Origin: CAVQCX01 sp963711095
GTDB lineage: Bacteria; Pseudomonadota; Gammaproteobacteria; Chromatiales; Chromatiaceae
Reading direction: 5' to 3'
Length of the DNA stretch: 64,000 nt
NCBI GenBank assembly: GCA_963711095.1
Contig: CAVQCX010000033.1
Coordinates: forward strand, 1-64,000
This document shows positions 27,019-37,021 of this stretch, one piece after another. The position numbers were made by a program, and so were the translations under genes. The notes under the pieces are model-generated. The model was not told the origin of the DNA, made no database searches, and saw nothing but the letters and a program-made list of their open reading frames with translations. Within the stretch, counting starts at the first letter, position 1; the number at the start of each line of letters is the position of its first letter.

Positions 27019-27324
27019 AGTAACGAGCGCGAGCCCATGTCCAAGGTCATCCCGTTCCTCCGGCGGGACTACTTCGAGCTGGTCAACTGGACCGGCCAGG
27101 CGCTGCGAGAAGATAAGCGCGGGGCGATCCCAGAGGGCCTGCCACCGATCCTCGCTCGGCTCGGGATCGGCCCCGCTGCCTGGATGCGAACGGCCACGGA
27201 ATTTGAGTCCGGCTTCGGTACCTCGGTAGGCCAGCCTGATCGGCTCCACGAGTCCTGCCATTGGCTGGGCTATCAGCGGGCCCGCGGAATCGGCGCCTGC
27301 GGTCAGCTTCTCCCCCCAGGCTAG
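27019..27324 (+). pseudogene. Y1-like transposase C-terminal fragment
   Basis: SNEREPMSKVIPFLRRDYFE ... LVNWTGQALREDKRGAIPEG ... GYQRARGIGACGQLLPPG. About 75 percent identical by eye to 39020-39330. Both are the C-terminal part of a REP-type transposase family; the catalytic N-terminus is absent. Confidence 0.7.
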
Positions 27325-27711
27325 ACCCAGACCTCACTCCCAAAGCCCCCCACTCGCGCGGCAAGCAATGATCCCGAGGAGAGTCCCTGGCCGGATTTTG
27401 GCCAAATTGGGGGGGTCTTGGCGGATTCCTGTCTTCGGAAGCCGATCTTCCAGTCATTGAGGCCGCCATGAGGCAGAAAGAGGCGACGTCGCCCGGCGCG
27501 GCGGAGCTGAAGAGGACCGCAGCCTATACGACGGGGCCCTCTTATTTCTGAGAACCCATGTTGGGCTCGACAAATCGGGAGGAAAGCCGATTTGGAGGCC
27601 GCGTAGCGGCGCCCCAAGGGCGAGGGCCGCGGGTGAGCAGCGGCACCACGAGCCACAAACTTCCTTCCGGGGACGGAAGGGTTGGACTTGAAGCGCAGCG
27701 GGAATGCGCAG
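27325..27711. other. Mobile-element right flank, no gene
   Basis: The first 150 bp resemble the sequence after the related fragment at 39330-39480 (GGCCGGATTTTGGCC against GGCCGGTTACCGGC, both hairpins, then GGATTCC and GCCG), so this is the shared downstream end of that element. The rest shows no gene. Confidence 0.45.
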
Positions 27712-28134
27712 TCATGGCTCGCCCTTCCCCAGCGGGGGAGCACCGAGACGCGTCGCGGCGGCGCGAAGCTGCGCATCCATGGTGGCGAGCGGCAGCTCGA
27801 GGCGCTGGGCCAATTCCAGATCGGCGGCTTCGTAGAGTGTCAGACCTTAACCCTCAGCGAGGCGTGCCGTCGCACCCCCGGCCTGGGGCGCCATATCAAG
27901 ATCAGGGGTGATGGGCAGATCGCGCGACAAGCCCACCAACTGGTCCCGCTGTTGAGCGTGGACACGGTTGCGCCGCTCCGCCATCAGCAGGCCGTTGAGG
28001 ACTTCGAGGGGCCAGAGCGCTGGGACGCTGGCGCCACTCTCGCTCACCTGGTCGAGCAGAATGAGGGTAGCTGGCGTGTGCTCGTCCTCGAAGCACCAAC
28101 TCAGCGCCACCGAGTTGTCCAGGACCAGACTCAA
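27712..28134 (-). pseudogene. PIN-domain (VapC) toxin with internal stop
   Basis: 140 codons from TTG 28134, which overlaps the antitoxin stop. MSLVLDNSVALSWCFEDEHT gives the first PIN Asp and WPLEVLNGLLMAE the Glu. An in-frame TAA lies at AEG-stop-GLTLYEAADLELAQRLEL; beyond it the normal C-terminus (TMDAQLRAAATRLGAPPLG) continues to TGA at 27712. One small cluster of substitutions has therefore inactivated an otherwise full-length toxin. Confidence 0.8.
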
Positions 28135-28372
28135 GGCCGACCCTCTTCGATGAGAGCCTCGACCTCGAGCCCGCCGAGGGTAAGACCGCGGCTGGGTTCC
28201 AGCAGCTTACGGGCGGCCTGGCGCGCCTTGGCGCGGTCAAAGCCGGGGTGGCGGGCACCAGCCGCGCCACCGGCTTGCAACGGCGGGTTATGAGCACTTC
28301 TTCGCCCGACTCGACCCAATCGAGCAAGCTGCCCAGCTTGTTCTTCGCTTCGAAGGCTCCGATCTCGCGCAT
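28131..28372 (-). pseudogene. Phd/VapB-type antitoxin with frameshift
   Basis: Starts MREIGAFEAKNKLGSLLDWV then ESGEEVLITRRCKPVARLVP, a Phd/YefM-type DNA-binding domain. The continuation HPGFDRAKARQAARKLLEPS ... LGGLEVEALIEEGRP is in another frame, so a frameshift lies near 28250. It overlaps the toxin start. Both halves of this module are broken. Confidence 0.75.
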
Positions 28373-28519
28373 GCCACACCCCAAGATAGGCTAGCTTTCA
28401 GGTGGCCCTATCACCGCTTCAACCCTCAGTCAAGAGCCCGTACAATGGGTGTCCCAGTAAGGTCTTTACGAGGATGTTGCGGTGGCAAGGCGCAAACCGC
28501 CCCCAGGACGAGCACCAAG

Positions 28520-28873
28520 TACTGGGCTCGATTACTGGCGCGGTGCTGGGCGACCTACTCGGGCACCAGATCGGGGGTGGCAACGGCTAGAAGCCCACGA
28601 CGGTAGCCGGTGCCGCCGCAGGAGGAATCGCGGGCAACAAGGCAAGGTGCAGGAGAACGCGCAGCCTAGAGACACCTGCACGGCTACAGAGCGTAAGGGC
28701 CATACGGCGACGGATGTTAGTCAGAGGGTGATCGGCTCCGATGCGACCTACCCTGTGGGTGATGTTCAGCGCACGGTCCCGATGGACCATAAGCCCGGCG
28801 ACCGAATTCGTGTCGAGGATGGGAAACTCGTGTTAGGGCTGGAGGAAGGCCAGCCTCAGAGGAGCCAAGATTG
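28520..28873 (+). pseudogene. Glycine-zipper 2TM (17-kDa antigen-like) protein remnant
   Basis: GSITGAVLGDLLGHQIGGGN is followed by an in-frame TAG (about 28588), then the glycine zipper continues TVAGAAAGGIAGNK. The rest (KVQENAQPRDTCTATERKGH, VPMDHKPGDRIRVEDGKLVL) is in another frame after a short duplication-like shift. Intact relatives are outer-membrane-associated glycine-zipper proteins. No start or signal peptide remains. Confidence 0.65.
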
Positions 28874-28892
28874 ACACAATTTCTCTCAACAC

Positions 28893-29010
28893 GGGACAGC
28901 GATCTCTCTCGCGAAGCTTGGAGCGGTCTCCAGAAAGGTCTCCAGCGATCGCCTCGGGGGGTCACATGGTATAGCTCTCCAGCGAGCTCGATGCGCAACG
29001 GCCTGGCCAT
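28893..29010 (-). pseudogene. RAYT N-terminal fragment
   Basis: MARPLRIELAGELYHVTPRG then degraded sequence. The REP1-like end GCGAGACCTGATTCAG at about 29041-29057 lies upstream of its start, as in intact copies. Confidence 0.7.
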
Positions 29011-29186
29011 GACTGGAGCTCAGACCGAAAATTCTTCATTGCGAGACCTGATTCAGGCTTTTCTCAACTGCGCCAGCTCCTGTCACTGAACTGAGACGAA
29101 ATGCAGGGCTTCCTGTTCAGAAAACCGGTACCAGCGGAAATCCTTGAAGCCAGATTCCTGGCTCCGCTTACGCCGGATGACAAACA

Positions 29187-29297
29187 ATGATCAAGAACCC
29201 GAACATGGACGACTTGCTGGCCGATTGCGCCAGACTACGACCTGAACTGACGCGCGCGGAGATTACGAACATTCTCGAAAACTTTATGATGTGGTGA
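29187..29297 (+). CDS. Small ORF, 36 residues
   Basis: ATG 29187 to TGA 29297, starting MIKNPNMDDLLADCARLRPE; acidic and helical. It ends six bases before the diguanylate cyclase start and may be translationally linked. No family recognised; it could be the tail of a lost gene. Confidence 0.3.
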   Translation: MIKNPNMDDLLADCARLRPELTRAEITNILENFMMW

Positions 29298-29303
29298 AAC
29301 AAG

Positions 29304-32300
29304 ATGGCTGACTTGCCCAATATCGACGGAACAGTCACAAGGCGCAGGCAGGTTGCCTACGCCGCCATATTCGCAGCCCTGTTCTTCGGTTACCTCTACC
29401 TCAGGGATTCGAGCTGGCGCGGCGATATCGAGCTGCATACCCTGATGGAAGCGGTCGCGACGGTATTAGCGCTTGCGGTCGGCGGCCTTGCGCTGGTGCG
29501 GTTCTACAGCAAGAAGGACAACACTTTCCTGTTCATAGGCACGGGCTTTGTCGCCACCGCTTTTCTGGACGGCTATCACGCGGTGGTCAGCTCCTCTCAC
29601 TTCATCGCATCCTTCCCGTCGGCCCCGCCTTCGCTGATCGCCTGGAGCTGGCTCGCCTCGCGCGTATTTCTGTCCCTGCTGCTGTGGATGAGCTGGCTGT
29701 TCTGGCGGCGCGAAGACCGGCTGGGCGCAGCAGGCCGGATCAGCGAAAAACTGGTTTATGGTACTGTCACTGCGCTGGCACTGGTGTGCTTTGCCATCGT
29801 TGCATTTGTACCGATGCCAGCGGCCTACTATCAACAGCTCCCTTTCCCCCGGCCGCAGGAATTCCTGCCCGCGCTGTTCTTCCTGCTCGCCCTCATCGGT
29901 TATCTGCGCAAGGGCAAATGGAAAACGGATGTTTTCGAGCACTGGCTGGTGCTGAGCCTCATCGTTGGCTTCATGGGACAGGCCATGTTCATGTCGTTCT
30001 CCGGCCGGGTCTTCGACATGATGTTCGATGCGGCACATTTGCTGAAGAACGGTTCTTACATCTGTGCGATGCTCGGCCTGCTGTTCAGCATGCAGCGTCT
30101 GTTCAGCGAATCACACGCGCAGCGCGAGCTTCCAGTTCATGAACACCTTACTGGCAACGCAGCAGGAAGTTTCACCGGACGCGATACTCGTGGTGGACGA
30201 TCAGAAAAAGATCATTTCCTACAATCGCCGTTTCGTCGAGTTATGGGGCCTGACACAGGAGATGGTGGCGGGGCGCGCCGATGAGCCTGTGCTCGACACA
30301 GTCGTCGCACGGGTGCGGGACCCGGAGACATTTATCGCCCGCATCAATTATCTGTATCAGCACAGATCAGAAGACAGCCATGAGGAAATCGATCTCAGGG
30401 ATGGCAGGGTAATCGACCGCTACTCCGCGCCGACGATCGGAGAGGACGGCAAGTATTACGGGCGGATCTGGTTCTTTCGTGATATTACCGCACGCAAACA
30501 GGCGGAGCAGTTATTGAGTGACAGCGAGAATCGCTACCGCAACCTCGTCGAAACCACCAACGATTGGGTTTGGGAAGTCGACGAAAACGCGGTCTATACC
30601 TATGCGAGTCCAAGAGCGTTCGACATCATCGGTTACCGGCCCGCAGAGTTGATCGGAAAAACACCTTTCGATCTGATGGCACCCGAGGAGGCCAAACGGG
30701 TTGGGGGCCTGTTTGCTCCGCTGGTCGCGTCGCAACAGCCCATCATAAACCTCGAAAACACCTGCATCCATAAAGATGGCCATCCAGTCGTGCTTGAAAC
30801 CAGTGGCACTCCGGTCACAGGCATTGATGGGAAATTCTGCGGTTACCGCGGTATAGATCGCGACATCACCGAACGCAAACAGGTCGAGCAGACGGCTATG
30901 GACGAAAGGAATTTCTCAAACACATTGATCGCAAGTCAGCCGGACGTATTCTACGTACTTGACCCGATCGGGCGGTTTGTCCGCTGGAATAGAAAGATGA
31001 AAGAGGTACTGGGACTTTCCGACACACAGTTGGCGGTAACCAATGCTCTGGCCGTCATTCAGGAGGCGGATCGTCCTGCGGTCGCCCAAAAGATCCAGGA
31101 AGCTTTTGCGGAGGGTGCTGCAACCATCGATGCGCGCCTCATCACAAAGATGGGCGTCCGTGACTATGTGTTCAATGCTACGAGTGCGGACACCGAGAAG
31201 GGCAGGTATCTGGTCGGCGTTGGAACCGATATTACCGAGCGCAATCTTGCCGAAACCATGCTGCACGAGTCGGAGGAAAGGCTACGCGTTATCTTTGAAG
31301 GCGCACTCGACGGTATTGCACTCATGGATCTGGAGACCCGGCAGATCACTGCGGGCAATTCGGCCGTGTGTCAGATGCTGGGTTACAGCGCTGAGGAATT
31401 CGTCCGGCTCAGCGTTCCGGATATTCATCCGCAGCAGGATTGGCCCTATGTCTTCGAACAGTTTGATAAGCAGATGCGCGGCGAGATTCAACTCGCCGTG
31501 GACATGCCGGTCAAGCGCAAGGACGGCTCGGTGTTTTACGCAGACATCAATACTTCCACCGTTTATATAGGCGGCAAGCATTATATTGTGGGCGTTTTTC
31601 GCGACATTACCGAGCGCAAGCAAATGGAAATCGAGCTGCGTAAAAGCGAGCTCGCCTATCGTACGTTGTCGCAGAACCTGCCCGGCATGGTCTACCGGGT
31701 GCATCTCCGCGAGAGCGGGCGTATGCAGTTTTATAACGATATGCCCGTTCAAATAACAGGCTACGCAGTGGATGAACTGATAACCGGCGCGCTATGTTCG
31801 ATTGAGCCGCTGATTGTGGACGAGGACCGTCGCGGCGTGGAGGCTAAAGTCATGCGCTCGATGGAACAGAAACACGCCTTCGTTGTGGAGTACCGGCTGA
31901 AGCACAAGGACGGCGGCATACGCTGGATGGAAGAACACGGCATGCCTGTTTACGGAACGGACGGCGCACCGCTTTATATTGATGGCGTGATCTTTGATAT
32001 CACAGAGCACAAGCAGGACGAAATAGCACTTCAGCTGTTTCGTACTCTCCTCGATAATTCCAGCGATGCTATCGAAGTGCTCGATCCTTCCACTATGTGT
32101 TTATTGGACGTAAACGAAACACAATGCCGCAAACTGGGTTACAGCCGGGAAGAACTGCTGTCCATGAGTATAAAAGATATCGACACGGACTTTTCTGCGA
32201 ACCAGATAAAAGAGATCAAAGCACAGATCGTACAAACCAGAGAGGCGCGATTCGAAAGTATGTATAGACGCAAGGACTATACTACCTTCCCGGTAGAAGT

Positions 32301-32914
32301 CAGCGCGAAACTGGTCGAAGCTCGACAAACCCTACTTGATGAGCATTGTGCGCGACATCACCGAGCGCAAGCTCGCCGAGGCGGAAGTACAACAATTGCA
32401 GGAACAACTGCGCGAACAAGCCCTGCACGATCCGTTGACCGGGCTCTACAATCGCCGTTACCTCGAAGAATCGATGGGACGCGAAATCATCCGCGCTGAA
32501 CGCTACGGTCAGCCGATCGGAATCGTGATGTGCGACCTCGACCGTTTCAAGCGCGTCAACGACACCTACGGCCATCTGGTTGGCGACGAGGTATTGAGGG
32601 CGTTTGCCGAACTGTTGAGAACAAATTCCCGCGGCAGCGATATCGTTTGTCGTTTCGGCGGCGAGGAGTTTCTGCTGCTGCTTCCTGACATGCCGCCAGA
32701 CATCGCGTATCAACGCGCCGAAGAATTGCGTACATCGCTTGCAGCGCAACAGATAGGGGAGTCGGTTATCCGGGTGACAGCTTCCTTCGGAGTGGCTGCC
32801 TTCCCGGGGGACGGCAAGACGCAGGATGCCTTGATCAGTGCTGTAGACACGGCGATGTACCAGGCCAAGGAGGCGGGACGCAACCGCGTCGTGGTCTCAT
32901 CGGCGCACGGATAG
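29304..32914 (+). pseudogene. Membrane six-PAS diguanylate cyclase, two frameshifts
   Basis: Assembled over three frames, this is a sensor of about 1200 residues. A MASE3-like membrane domain of seven or eight helices lies in 29304-30125. Six PAS domains follow (starting near SPDAILVVDD, YRNLVETTNDWVWEV, VFYVLDPIG, GALDGIALMD, NLPGMVYRVH and NSSDAIEVLD). The GGDEF domain has an intact GGEEF active site with the inhibitory RGSD five residues upstream. Frameshifts occur near 30133 (HAQREL to QFMNTLL) and 32318 (VEA to KPYLMSIVRDITERK). If real, they separate sensor, PAS and catalytic parts. A short GGDEF product could start at ATG 32336. Confidence 0.8.
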
Positions 32915-32953
32915 GATGCTCCGGATCGCACGGAGATGGGTAGTGTGAAAATC

Positions 32954-32971
32954 GCGGACAGACCACAATTT
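32954..32971 (+). repeat. Left REP2 end of RAYT2 unit
   Basis: GCGGACAGACCACAATTT; inverted partner at 33761-33780. Confidence 0.65.
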
Positions 32972-33032
32972 CTGCCTCTCGGCACTTCAAGTTTGCTGGG
33001 CTACCGGACAACCTCTCACGGAGACCCTATCA

Positions 33033-33754
33033 ATGCCACGAAGGCCCCGCATCACGCTGCCCAAAGTCCCGCTGCACCTCATTCAGCGAGGCAACAACCG
33101 CCAGGCGTGCGTTTTCGCCGCGGAGGATTACCAAATCTATCTCCATTGGCTGGAGGAGTATTCGGCGGAGGCTAAGTGCGCCCTTCATGCGTACGTACTG
33201 ATGACCAACCACGTCCACCTGGTCCTGACCCCCAGCACGTCGACAGACGCCGGACGCCTGATGAAGTCAATCGGCTAACGCTACGTCCAACACGCGAATC
33301 GAGCCTATCGTCGCAGTGGCACCCTCTGGGAGGGTCGATATCGCTCGTGCCTTACCCAGGAGGAGGATTACGTCCTCGGCTGTCCCCCTATGTCGAGCTC
33401 AACCGAGTCCTCGTCTGCATGGTCGAGCACCCCGCTGACTACCCCTGGTCGAGCTACCGCGCGAACGCCCAAGGCGAGCTTTCAACGCTTCCCACACCGC
33501 ACCCGCTCTATGCCACGCTGGGGCCCGACGCACCTGCCCGTCAGACCGCGTATCGGGAGCTCTTCCGGTACCAGTTGGAGACCGGTCTGGTCGATGAGAT
33601 CCGGACCGCGACCGATGGGAACTACGCCCTGGGCAGCCCCCGGTTTCAGCAACAGGTCGAAGCCACGCTCAGGAGACGGGCTACGCGGGCTAAGGCCGGT
33701 CGGCCCAAAATGCAGCCCCCCGCAGCAACTGCCGGCGTACATCACCACCCTTAA
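33033..33754 (+). pseudogene. RAYT2 transposase, nonsense and frameshift
   Basis: Starts MPRRPRITLPKVPLHLIQRG with the HUH motif in MTNHVHLVL. TAA at 33276-33278 (after MKSIG) interrupts it, then RYVQHANRAYRRSGTLWEGR continues in frame. A shift near 33388 moves to PYVELNRVLVCMVEHPADYP and the catalytic-Tyr region WSSYRANAQGE. It ends at TAA 33754 after an Ala/His tail. Full length would be about 240 residues. REP2 ends flank it in inverted orientation. Confidence 0.85.
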
Positions 33755-33760
33755 GCGCGA

Positions 33761-33780
33761 AAACTCGTGGTCTGTCCCCT
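33761..33780 (-). repeat. Right REP2 end of RAYT2 unit
   Basis: AAACTCGTGGTCTGTCCCCT, inverted relative to 32954-32971; it also terminates the IS66-like fragment. Confidence 0.65.
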
Positions 33781-33781
33781 G

Positions 33782-34117
33782 TTATTCCTTATTTCGCAAT
33801 TGCTTGGTCTTGCTACGCTTGGCCGAGCCGGGGCGCTTGCACTTTTCCGTCTTACCTTGGCCATCACCGGCCTTGTTCTCGACAGCTTGGGCATCGTTGG
33901 CAAACCCGGCATCGGTTGCCCTCTCCATGCCGCGCGCCTCGAACTTCGGCTTCGGCCTCTCGCCCTTAAGCACGGCAATGTCGTCGCGCAACTGCTGGAT
34001 CATCTCAGCCTGTCTGAGGCTCTCCTGCACAAGACGTTCGATCTGCGCCAGCAGCTGCTCTACCCACTGGCTACCCTGTGCTTGCGGCATGCTTGGCAGC
34101 TGATGGTCGGTCGGCAT
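33782..34117 (-). pseudogene. IS66-like transposase N-terminal fragment
   Basis: 111 residues: a coiled-coil (QWVEQLLAQIERLVQESLRQ, MIQQLRDDIAVLKGE), then KPKFEARGME and the basic KRPGSAKRSKTKQL. This matches the N-terminal leader of an IS66-related transposase family. It is cut at the REP2 end at 33761-33780, so the catalytic DDE part is absent. Confidence 0.55.
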
Positions 34118-34293
34118 TTTGACTGCGGGCCCCTCGCGAGCGTATAGATCTCGCCTGGAAGATTAACTCATGCCGCTAACTGATTGATATAGCGGCCGTG
34201 AGTTATTGAGAAGTTACGATAAAGTTTCCTACTCTTTTGATTCTCTTACGGTTTTCTTGTTCTGGCCCTGAAACTTCAGTTTAATTTTAGCGC

Positions 34294-34313
34294 TATGTTC
34301 GCTATCGCACATA
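34294..34313. promoter_or_regulatory. DeoR/GlpR-like operator candidate 1
   Basis: TATGTTCGCTATCGCACATA is an imperfect inverted repeat (TGTTCG/CGCACA) about 60 bp upstream of the SpoIIAA-like start. The surrounding TTTTAGCGC is also shared with the second copy at 40380-40399. It resembles the TGTTCG half-site of GlpR-type operators. Confidence 0.4.
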
Positions 34314-34371
34314 AATGTTATGCATGATGGAATGAAATAGCTTTGTTACCAATGGAGCAATGGAGGCTGAC

Positions 34372-34737
34372 GTGCTCGACTACTCCATAATGAAACCGGA
34401 AGGTATTCTGATTCTCAAGCCCGACGCGCCGCTAAGCCAAGAGGACTTCGGCGGTCTCGGCGCCGTTGTTGATTCCTATCTCTCCGACCATGCCAAACTC
34501 CATGGCGTATTGATTCATACGCGAGGATTTCCCGGATGGGAGAACTTTGGCGGATTTACCGCACACTTGCATTTTGTCCGCGAACACCACAAGAAGGTTG
34601 AACGCGTTGCAATCGTGACGGATAGTCGCATCGCCGGCATCGCGGAATCGCTCGGCAAGCACTTTACCTCGGCCGAGATCAGGCATTTTTCATTTTCCGA
34701 CGATGCGCAGGCGCTGGAATGGCTAGAGACCGCGTGA
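34372..34737 (+). CDS. SpoIIAA-like (STAS/SEC14-fold) protein 1
   Basis: 121 residues from GTG 34372, chosen over ATG 34360 because GGAGG is well placed before it and the length then equals the paralogue at 35016. It has the small STAS-like fold of the SpoIIAA-like family: EGILILKPDAPLSQEDFGGL, LHGVLIHTRGFPGWENFGGF and VERVAIVTDSRIAGIAESLG. No anti-sigma partner is present; family members bind lipids or act in stress responses, with function largely unknown. An operator-like inverted repeat lies upstream. Confidence 0.7.
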   Translation: MLDYSIMKPEGILILKPDAPLSQEDFGGLGAVVDSYLSDHAKLHGVLIHTRGFPGWENFGGFTAHLHFVREHHKKVERVAIVTDSRIAGIAESLGKHFTSAEIRHFSFSDDAQALEWLETA

Positions 34738-35015
34738 GGCAATCAAGCAAACCAACGGAACCAACGAAACAAAGCGGGTCAGAGCACGACCGGCAGTTAA
34801 GAGTATTTCTTTTCAAAACCATGGCTTACGTAGCACCCTGCCTGGGGGTCAGCGCGAGACGCCCTGGAATAGCCAGGCGTACACCAATGCGAGCGAAGGT
34901 AGGCGGTTCCAGGGCACCGAGTTGACACATTTACAACTCGCTGATTAGTAAAGGTATTTGGCCTCAACTAAGTGCCGTTAGAGCCTAAGTGATTTAATTT
35001 TCAGAGGACACGATC

Positions 35016-35381
35016 ATGATTGAGCTCATACCGAATCTTCCTGAGCACGTCGTTGGCATCATCGCCTCGGGTCAGGTGACTTCGAGCGACTATGAAACCG
35101 TCCTCGTACCCGCCATCGAGGCCAAACTGGCCGGACGTGAAAAGCTCCGCATCCTTTACCAATTGGGGCCTGCATTCACGGGATTTACCTCCGGCGCAAT
35201 GTGGGACGACCTGAAATTGGGCGGCGCCCATATGAAAGCATGGGAAAGGATCGCCGTCGTCACGGACGTAGACTGGATTTCCAACGCGACGCGCCTCTTC
35301 GGCTTCGCCATGCCCTGCCCGGTAAAGGTATTCTCCAGCAAGGAAATATCCGAAGCGACACGATGGATCGCTGAGGCCTGA
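35016..35381 (+). CDS. SpoIIAA-like (STAS/SEC14-fold) protein 2
   Basis: 121 residues from ATG 35016, preceded by CAGAGGACACGATC. Same fold and length as the gene 280 bp upstream but only distantly similar: NLPEHVVGIIASGQVTSSDY, LRILYQLGPAFTGFTSGAMW and WERIAVVTDVDWISNATRLF, ending SKEISEATRWIAEA. Probably an old tandem duplication. Each has its own leader, so separate promoters are likely. Cytoplasmic; specific role unknown. Confidence 0.7.
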   Translation: MIELIPNLPEHVVGIIASGQVTSSDYETVLVPAIEAKLAGREKLRILYQLGPAFTGFTSGAMWDDLKLGGAHMKAWERIAVVTDVDWISNATRLFGFAMPCPVKVFSSKEISEATRWIAEA

Positions 35382-35839
35382 TAGTGGTGAAGCGGGTTCA
35401 GGCGAAACGCCTCCACAAGTGCAGGTATACGAGTACCTGACTACCCGATTTCTTCATTCCCCCGGCGAGACCGCCGGCGCTACATCACCTGCCGGCTTGC
35501 CTTCCAGGATGAACACCAGTAGAAAAAGGGACAGGTGCGAACGGCACTAGTTAACGCGCAACTGGCTGGTTGTGAAGCACCGTGCGGACGCCGCGAAGAC
35601 TCCTATTCCCTCTCCCTCGAGGGAGAGGGCTAGGGTGAGGGTGGGTGGTCGGGACCTCGCAAACCGCTCGCCCCCTCACCCCTGGCCTCTGCCCCGCCCG
35701 TTTTCGCGGGGGAGACGCGCGTGAAATCCGGCCCCGCGGGCGGCCAAGAAAAGTCGTCGAAAATAAACATTAATCGAGCCTGGCCCCTATCATTACCATC
35801 TGCTGTGCTCTCTTTTTGGCGTTATTGTTCTCTAATTAT
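35382..35839. repeat. REP-like palindromes, no gene
   Basis: CCGGCGAGACCGCCGG (about 35463-35478) is a hairpin. A 22-bp perfect palindrome at 35608-35629 (CCCTCTCCC around CTCGAG) is followed by GCTAGGGTGAGGGTG, a dispersed-repeat type common in GC-rich proteobacteria. No coding region seen. Confidence 0.45.
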
Positions 35840-36636
35840 ATTTCACAAACGAACCATTCGACACCGGACGTGCGCGATCAACGCATCCGGCTCTTCGGAA
35901 AGTAGGATTCACTAAGAGTTGCCACCTGACGCCGTCTCTTGCCCGTCGCCGGGGCATCTTGCGGCCCCAGCATCACTATCCGTTGGCATTTCGTTGACAC
36001 GTTCTCGGGTTCCCGTGCACCCGTCATGTTCCCCTGCAACGGTTCCTACTCCCGGCAGCGGCTTTCCTCCACCGGGTCCCGTCGGGTCGGTTCCCCGGCT
36101 TCATCGGTACTATCCGCTGCTCCGACTCCCGCCACTCCTCCCGCCTGCGCTCCTTTCGCGTCGCTCAGGCGTACCACCTCAGTGCCCGTTCTGTTCGCTC
36201 CTGCCGCCAGCGGACACTCCGGCGACAGGCCTGGGGAATTGGGCTGCGGCTTCGCCGTTACCGCTGCTTGTGCTCTCGGTGGAGAACGACGGGGCTCCCA
36301 GGTCCCTGGGGAGCCCTTGTGTACATGCCCTGCTCTTCGACCCCGGCGGGACGGGACAGGCCAGGCCTCTACAGCCTCTCCCGTGCTGCCTTGCGCCGTC
36401 TTGAAAACGTCGGCTCCCGCAAAGCGGTCATTTCGGGGCGCAATCACACGGCCTGCACACTCGCTGTCTACGCTTCGCAGCCTCGCTCACACGCGACCAC
36501 GCAAGACTCGCTACCGGCTGGTGGCCAACCTTTACGGGACGGGATTTCCACCCGCAGGGCTCCTTGCGCAATTTCCGGTCAGCATCCCTCTCCGATATTC
36601 CCAAGCGCCCAGGTTTTCCTCGCGCACCAAAACCTG
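35840..36636. other. Noncoding, possibly retroelement-derived block
   Basis: Three plus-strand frames are open for over 100 codons each, with Pro/Ser/Arg-rich translations that look like shadows. The DNA looks like a conserved noncoding sequence seen beside retroelements: a hairpin ACCGGACGTGCG...CGCATCCGGC (about 35861-35892), then ACGCTTCGCAGCCTCGCTCA and CCGGCTGGTGGCCAACCTTT. I think it may be the untranslated part of a group II intron or similar, but no reverse transcriptase is present. Its right edge coincides with the truncated hydrolase (AACCTGACCCG). Confidence 0.35.
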
Positions 36637-36640
36637 ACCC

Positions 36641-36985
36641 GTTCGCCCACCTGTCGACGCACTCCGGGTAGCGGGCGGCCACTTCCAGAGCGGCGTGCCC
36701 GCCCACGGAGTGGCCCGGCACGCTCACGCGTGGAAGCCCCAGATGTCTGAGCAGCTCGACACAGTCATCGGCAATGCGTTGAATGCTGATCTCCGCGTCC
36801 AGTGGAGAGCTGCGACCCACTCCTCGATTGTCGGCGATGGTCACTTGGTGTCGGGCCGAAAGGGCCGACATAATCGGCTGCCAGCTCTGGGAATCCGAGG
36901 CCAGGCCAGCCACGAGCAGCAAGGGACTCCCCTCGCCGTGAGCCTCGTAATAGAGACGGATTCCGCCGATCTACAGGCCAGCCAT
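36641..36985 (-). pseudogene. Alpha/beta hydrolase, nonsense and truncated
   Basis: ATG 36985 (MAGL) is followed by an in-frame TAG at codon 5, then IGGIRLYYEAHGEGSPLLLV continues. The fold is clear: LLVAGLASDSQSWQ (oxyanion loop), VTIADNRGVGRSS and nucleophile elbow GHSVGG. After ARYPECVDRWANG the gene is lost at 36640, where the noncoding block begins. It starts 36 bp after the AEC transporter stop on the same strand, so the two probably formed an operon. Confidence 0.75.
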
Positions 36986-37021
36986 CGCCTATCCCCCGGG
37001 TCTCAGCGACGACCTACCCTT

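Noticed and set aside
35919..36750. Three overlapping plus-strand frames of 150-230 codons
   Set aside because: All three frames are open at once with Ser/Pro/Arg-rich translations and no domain; treated as noncoding element DNA.
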